Shown: in pieces, positions 32,779 to 35,382 of the stretch
Layout of the letters: each line of letters opens with the position of its first letter
How positions within the stretch are numbered: position 1 is the first letter of the stretch
Assembly (NCBI GenBank): GCA_903944295.1
Contig: CAJARA010000076.1
Location: 1 to 35,382, forward strand
From: an uncultured Chloroflexota bacterium
GTDB taxonomy: Bacteria > Chloroflexota > Limnocylindria > Limnocylindrales > Limnocylindraceae
DNA: 35,382 nt
Direction: 5' to 3'
Translations under genes and position numbers: made by a program
Notes under the pieces: model-generated
The model's database searches: none
What the model was told of the DNA's origin: nothing
What the model saw: the letters and a program-made list of their open reading frames with translations, nothing else

Positions 32779-33056
32779 TGCCCTTCTACGACTATCACTG
32801 CACGCGATGCGACACGACGGTGGAGTTGCTACACGGCATTGAGGATGAGACGAAGCGCACCCACGAAGGGTGTGGCGGTGCACTTGATCGTCAGTTCTCG
32901 GCAACGAGCGTCCACTTCAAGGGGAGCGGCTGGGCAAAGTTGGAGCGACGAGAGAGTTCAGCGTCAACGGCAGCCCCTACAGCCTCCGCAACCCCAGCGC
33001 CGAGCAGCCCGTCGACTCCAACGCCAGCGGCAAAGCCGAAGGCGGGCGGCGAGTAA
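32778..33056 (+). CDS. FmdB-type zinc-ribbon protein
   Basis: A 92-residue protein. MPFYDYHCTRCDTTVELLH is the start of the FmdB/CxxC_CxxC_SSSS family, and VHFKGSGWAKLE is its conserved end. The second metal knuckle is HEGC rather than CPxC, so the site would be Cys2-His-Cys if metal is still bound. The last 40 residues are low-complexity Ala/Pro/Ser/Thr. Family members are small regulatory or accessory proteins of uncertain role. It is joined to valS by a one-base overlap (TGATG). Confidence 0.88.
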   Translation: MPFYDYHCTRCDTTVELLHGIEDETKRTHEGCGGALDRQFSATSVHFKGSGWAKLERRESSASTAAPTASATPAPSSPSTPTPAAKPKAGGE

Positions 33057-33098
33057 CTTCTGCTGCACTCTGAGCGGCTCGACGTAGGCCGGATTGAG

Positions 33099-34019
33099 TT
33101 AGGCGAGCGGTGTCGTAAAGAAGTTCACGATCTGTTCGGCAACCTCCACCGCAACGGCGATCTGCGCATCAACGGTCTGCGCGCCGAGATGCGGAGCAAG
33201 GATGGTGTGCGGTGCCGTGAGGAGCGGCGACCCAACTGGCGGCTCAGTGGCGAAGACGTCAATCCCAGCGCCCCCAAGTGCGCCAGAGGTGAGCGCCGCC
33301 GCAAGAGCTACTTCATCAACAAGGCTCCCGCGGGCAACGTTGAGGAGTACTGCCCCGCGCTTCATCTTGGCGATCTCGGCTGCGCCGATCAGCGGCCTAT
33401 CTCCGAGTGCTGGCACATGGAGGGTGATGATGTCTGACTCCATCAGCAGTTGATCAAGTGTCTGTAGCTTGATGCCGAACGCCGCCGCCTGCTCTGCTGT
33501 CAGGACAGGATCGCTTGCGACAACCTCCATCTCAAACGCCGCAGCGCGTTTCGCCACCGCTTGGCCAATGCGTCCGAACCCAATAATGCCGAGTCGTTTG
33601 CCACGTAGCTCAAAACCCTTCAGTTCGCCGCGGATCCATGCGCCACTTCGTACGGAGGCGTCGCCACGCGGCACGTGTCGCGCCACGGCGAGGAGGAGGG
33701 CGAAGGTCTGTTCTGCCGCCGCGATCGTATTGCCGTTTGGTGCGTTGACCACGCGAATGTTCGCGCGCTCCGCTGCCGCTGCGTCGATATTGTCAATTCC
33801 AACACCGGCGCGCCCGATGATCTTCAGTTGAGGCCCAGCGGCGATCAGCGCAGCATCAACTTGAATCTGCGATCGGACGATGAGCGCGTCGGCGCCAGCA
33901 AGGGCGGAGAGGAGCTCCTCGCGTGGCTTACCTGTGAGGTCTGCAATCTCATGGCCTGCAGCCTGCAGCGCACGCAGTCCATCGGCGGCGATCGCCTCGG
34001 CGACGATGATGCGTGCCAT
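33099..34019 (-). CDS. serA: D-3-phosphoglycerate dehydrogenase, short form
   Basis: A 306-residue 2-hydroxyacid dehydrogenase. It has IIGRAGVGIDNID, the NAD-binding GIIGFGRIGQAVAKRA, the catalytic Arg in LLNVARGSLVDE, the Glu in DVFATEPP and the His in HTILAPHLGAQT. It oxidises 3-phosphoglycerate to start serine synthesis. It lacks the C-terminal ASB and ACT domains, so serine feedback through ACT is absent. A related hydroxyacid dehydrogenase specificity cannot be excluded. It lies 12 bases after the small upstream membrane gene and lacks a strong ribosome binding site. Confidence 0.9.
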   Translation of the reverse strand: MARIIVAEAIAADGLRALQAAGHEIADLTGKPREELLSALAGADALIVRSQIQVDAALIAAGPQLKIIGRAGVGIDNIDAAAAERANIRVVNAPNGNTIAAAEQTFALLLAVARHVPRGDASVRSGAWIRGELKGFELRGKRLGIIGFGRIGQAVAKRAAAFEMEVVASDPVLTAEQAAAFGIKLQTLDQLLMESDIITLHVPALGDRPLIGAAEIAKMKRGAVLLNVARGSLVDEVALAAALTSGALGGAGIDVFATEPPVGSPLLTAPHTILAPHLGAQTVDAQIAVAVEVAEQIVNFFTTPLA

Positions 34020-34031
34020 CGGCCCGCGCGT

Positions 34032-34364
34032 TTAGGCGCTGATGAAGCCGGTCAGTGTCGCAACGATCCAGATCGCGGCGAGGAGACCAAGGAGCGCACC
34101 GTATGTTGCGAGAATGCGACGGAGGTCGCGACGTACCACAGGGAGTTCGGCACTGACCTCTGCGGCGAGCCGCTGCGTTGAGGCGGTTCGGCTTCCAATA
34201 CTGATCGGCGCGGCTGGTACGTTGACCACGCGTGGCGCGTTGAGGCTCGCCTCAAAGGAGGCGGCCGCCAACTCTTCGGCTGCGGTAAGACCACGCTTCA
34301 CCGGCGTATGGCGCACCTTCTTTGGGCGCTGGTCGGGTCGGAAGCGCTTCTCTGGTTTCGCCAT
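34032..34364 (-). CDS. Small single-pass membrane protein, unknown
   Basis: A 110-residue protein. The N-terminus is strongly basic (MAKPEKRFRPDQRPKKVRH), followed by an Ala/Pro-rich middle and one C-terminal membrane helix (LATYGALLGLLAAIWIVATL), so it is probably tail-anchored with its basic region in the cytoplasm, where it could contact RNA or the ribosome. ATG 34364 has a strong GAGGAGGAG site. It is the first gene of a two-gene operon with serA. I do not recognise the family. Confidence 0.8.
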   Translation of the reverse strand: MAKPEKRFRPDQRPKKVRHTPVKRGLTAAEELAAASFEASLNAPRVVNVPAAPISIGSRTASTQRLAAEVSAELPVVRRDLRRILATYGALLGLLAAIWIVATLTGFISA

Positions 34365-34404
34365 GACTCCTCCTCGTGATGGGTCCTGCTGCCGCGTCTT
34401 GGGC

Positions 34405-34410
34405 AGGATA
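34405..34410 (-). promoter_or_regulatory. -10 element of the small-membrane-protein/serA operon
   Basis: TATCCT on the minus strand, about 40 bases before ATG 34364, giving a short leader that includes the GAGGAGGAG ribosome binding site. It is divergent from the DUF4446 promoter. Confidence 0.4.
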
Positions 34411-34450
34411 GCGGAGTCTGCGTGACGACTAGTTGGCACAGGGGGGCTGA

Positions 34451-34456
34451 TACGAT
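34451..34456 (+). promoter_or_regulatory. -10 element of the DUF4446/helicase operon
   Basis: TACGAT, seven bases before ATG 34464. The intervening bases CGGGGGG are G-rich but too close to act as a normal ribosome binding site, so a leaderless transcript is likely. Confidence 0.45.
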
Positions 34457-34463
34457 CGGGGGG

Positions 34464-34967
34464 ATGGAAAATCAGACGACAACCCTCCTCGCTGGTGCAG
34501 CCGTAGCGCTTGGGGCGCTCGGGCTCCTGCTCGCGCTCCTCGCCCTTCGGCGCGCAGGTGCTGCGAAGCGAGCCCTCGGAGAACTGATGAGCGAGGGGGA
34601 GGCGACCACCGGTGGGGCGCAGCTGACTCGGGCGCTCGCTGGAGTTGCCGAGCATGCAACCCGACTCGCTGTGAGTGAGGGACGCCTGACCGAACTTGAG
34701 GCGGCTGCGGATCGCGCGGTGAGCCGTGTTGGACACGTCCAGTTCCAGGCTTATGACGACGCGGGAGCTGGACAGAGCAGTTCACTCGCCCTCCTTGACG
34801 ATGGTGGGAGCGGCGTTGTGATCACCACGCTTCATGCGCGTGTTGGAACGCGCATCTATGTGAAGCGTGTGATGAACGGAACCAGTGAGACAACGCTTGG
34901 AGAAGAGGAGCGCGCGGCGATTGAGGCGGCGATCGCCCAGCCAGGCGGTACGCGCCGCACACGGTGA
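34464..34967 (+). CDS. DUF4446-family membrane-anchored protein
   Basis: A 167-residue protein. One N-terminal membrane helix (LLAGAAVALGALGLLLALLAL), a charged helical stalk, then the DUF4446 core: VGHVQFQAYDDAGAGQSSSLALLDDGGSGVVITTLHAR and RIYVKRVMNGTSETTLGEEE. The family is widespread in Bacillota and Chloroflexota, sometimes near parB, and has no proven function. ATG 34464 follows the TACGAT hexamer. The stop overlaps the helicase start (GTGA). Confidence 0.88.
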   Translation: MENQTTTLLAGAAVALGALGLLLALLALRRAGAAKRALGELMSEGEATTGGAQLTRALAGVAEHATRLAVSEGRLTELEAAADRAVSRVGHVQFQAYDDAGAGQSSSLALLDDGGSGVVITTLHARVGTRIYVKRVMNGTSETTLGEEERAAIEAAIAQPGGTRRTR

Positions 34968-35382
34968 CGCCACGCGCGCCGCGTAGCGCTGCACCGCAAG
35001 ACAAAGAGCCAGGGGGCATTGACCAGATCCCAGTCTGGACGGGAGTTTCGGTCCGTGCGCCACGCGCCTTCCGTGACGGCCTTGCGCATCTCCTCAACGA
35101 TCTGAACGACGAGCAGTATGCGGCGGTCACCTACGGCGAAGGTCCACTTCTGGTAGTTGCTGGCGCCGGCACAGGGAAGACGCAGGTGATTACACGGCGT
35201 GTCGCCTGGCTGATCGCCGAACAGCGCGCACTCCCTGAGGAGATCCTTGCGCTGACATTCACCGACCGCGCCGCGGAGGAGATGCAGGGACGCGTCGACC
35301 GTCTCGTGCCGTACGGGTACGCCACCACGCCAATCAAGACCTTCCACGCGTGGGGCGATGAGTTGCTGCGTGAAAACTCGCA
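34964..35382 (+). CDS. UvrD/PcrA-type ATP-dependent DNA helicase, 5' part
   Basis: About 139 residues before the right edge. From GTG 34964 the frame reads through a Pro/Arg-rich start of about 45 residues, then the Q motif LNDEQYAAV, Walker A VVAGAGTGKTQVITRR, motif Ia ALTFTDRAAEEMQGRV and motif Ib TFHAWGDELLRE. This is superfamily 1A helicase sequence (UvrD, PcrA, Rep, AdnB). The N-terminal extension before the Q motif is longer than in PcrA. The frame stays open to the end of the window. The exact subfamily needs the missing C-terminal part. Confidence 0.9.
   Translation, partial: MTPRAPRSAAPQDKEPGGIDQIPVWTGVSVRAPRAFRDGLAHLLNDLNDEQYAAVTYGEGPLLVVAGAGTGKTQVITRRVAWLIAEQRALPEEILALTFTDRAAEEMQGRVDRLVPYGYATTPIKTFHAWGDELLRENS

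Noticed and set aside
33057..33098. Terminator between the FmdB-like gene and serA
   Set aside because: I looked for a stem between these convergent genes and found no pairing longer than four bases.
1..35382. CRISPR arrays, insertion sequences, toxin-antitoxin or restriction genes
   Set aside because: No regularly spaced repeats, transposase motifs, inverted-repeat ends or defence-protein motifs were seen on either strand.

Overview
The window is a very compact, GC-rich bacterial chromosome segment with no intergenic gap above about 175 bases, two tRNA genes and almost wholly housekeeping content. The best guess for the host is a streamlined Chloroflexota (a Limnocylindria-like freshwater lineage would fit). 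This rests on inference only: the order tig-clpP-clpX-valS, a DUF4446 protein, a small holin-X family protein, a lycopene-elongase-like UbiA protein beside crtI, and very short gene spacing. High-GC Actinomycetota is the main alternative. No mobile element, CRISPR array, phage module or rRNA gene was seen.

Layout, left to right. 1-1378 (minus): a carotenoid pair, a UbiA prenyltransferase resembling lycopene elongase and a truncated crtI-type desaturase. 1416-2733 (plus): a J-domain protein, preceded by a seven-codon minicistron, and a lipoprotein. 2763-3101 (minus): thioredoxin. 3202-4516: a B12-binding mutase subunit and its MeaB chaperone. 4533-5477: a secreted SGNH hydrolase. 5554-5628: tRNA-Lys(CTT). 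5702-17223: one long co-directional run, carA-carB, a small membrane protein, a catalytic and a non-catalytic M16 peptidase, a PfkB-like fragment, a rhomboid protease, an unknown protein, a metallo-beta-lactamase-fold hydrolase and a degenerate ATPase-like protein. 17275-18681: a class II aldolase-family protein. 18690-24047 (minus): a polyamine-type ABC transporter (potA, potD, potB, potC) with a class III aminotransferase. 24237-26496: Mrp/ApbC, a holin-X family protein and a small membrane partner. 26497-26582: tRNA-Leu(TAG). 26616-33056: trigger factor, clpP, clpX, valS and an FmdB-type zinc ribbon. 32-364 bases further on the minus strand come serA and a small membrane protein (33099-34364). 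34464 to the end: a DUF4446 protein and the start of a UvrD/PcrA-type helicase.

The gene grammar is the most distinctive thing here. Genes in runs are joined by 1-base (TAATG, TGATG, TAGTG) or 4-base (ATGA, GTGA) overlaps. Many first genes have a TANNNT hexamer only 6-7 bases before the start codon and no ribosome binding site, which predicts leaderless mRNAs. Two first genes instead carry a tiny ORF at that position whose stop overlaps the real start as ATGA. The octamer GCGATCGC also occurs far more often than base composition predicts. I did not find a clear new defence or mobile system. The best candidates for undescribed biology are the leaderless minicistrons and the run of divergent, partly degenerate proteins next to the paired M16 peptidases and rhomboid.
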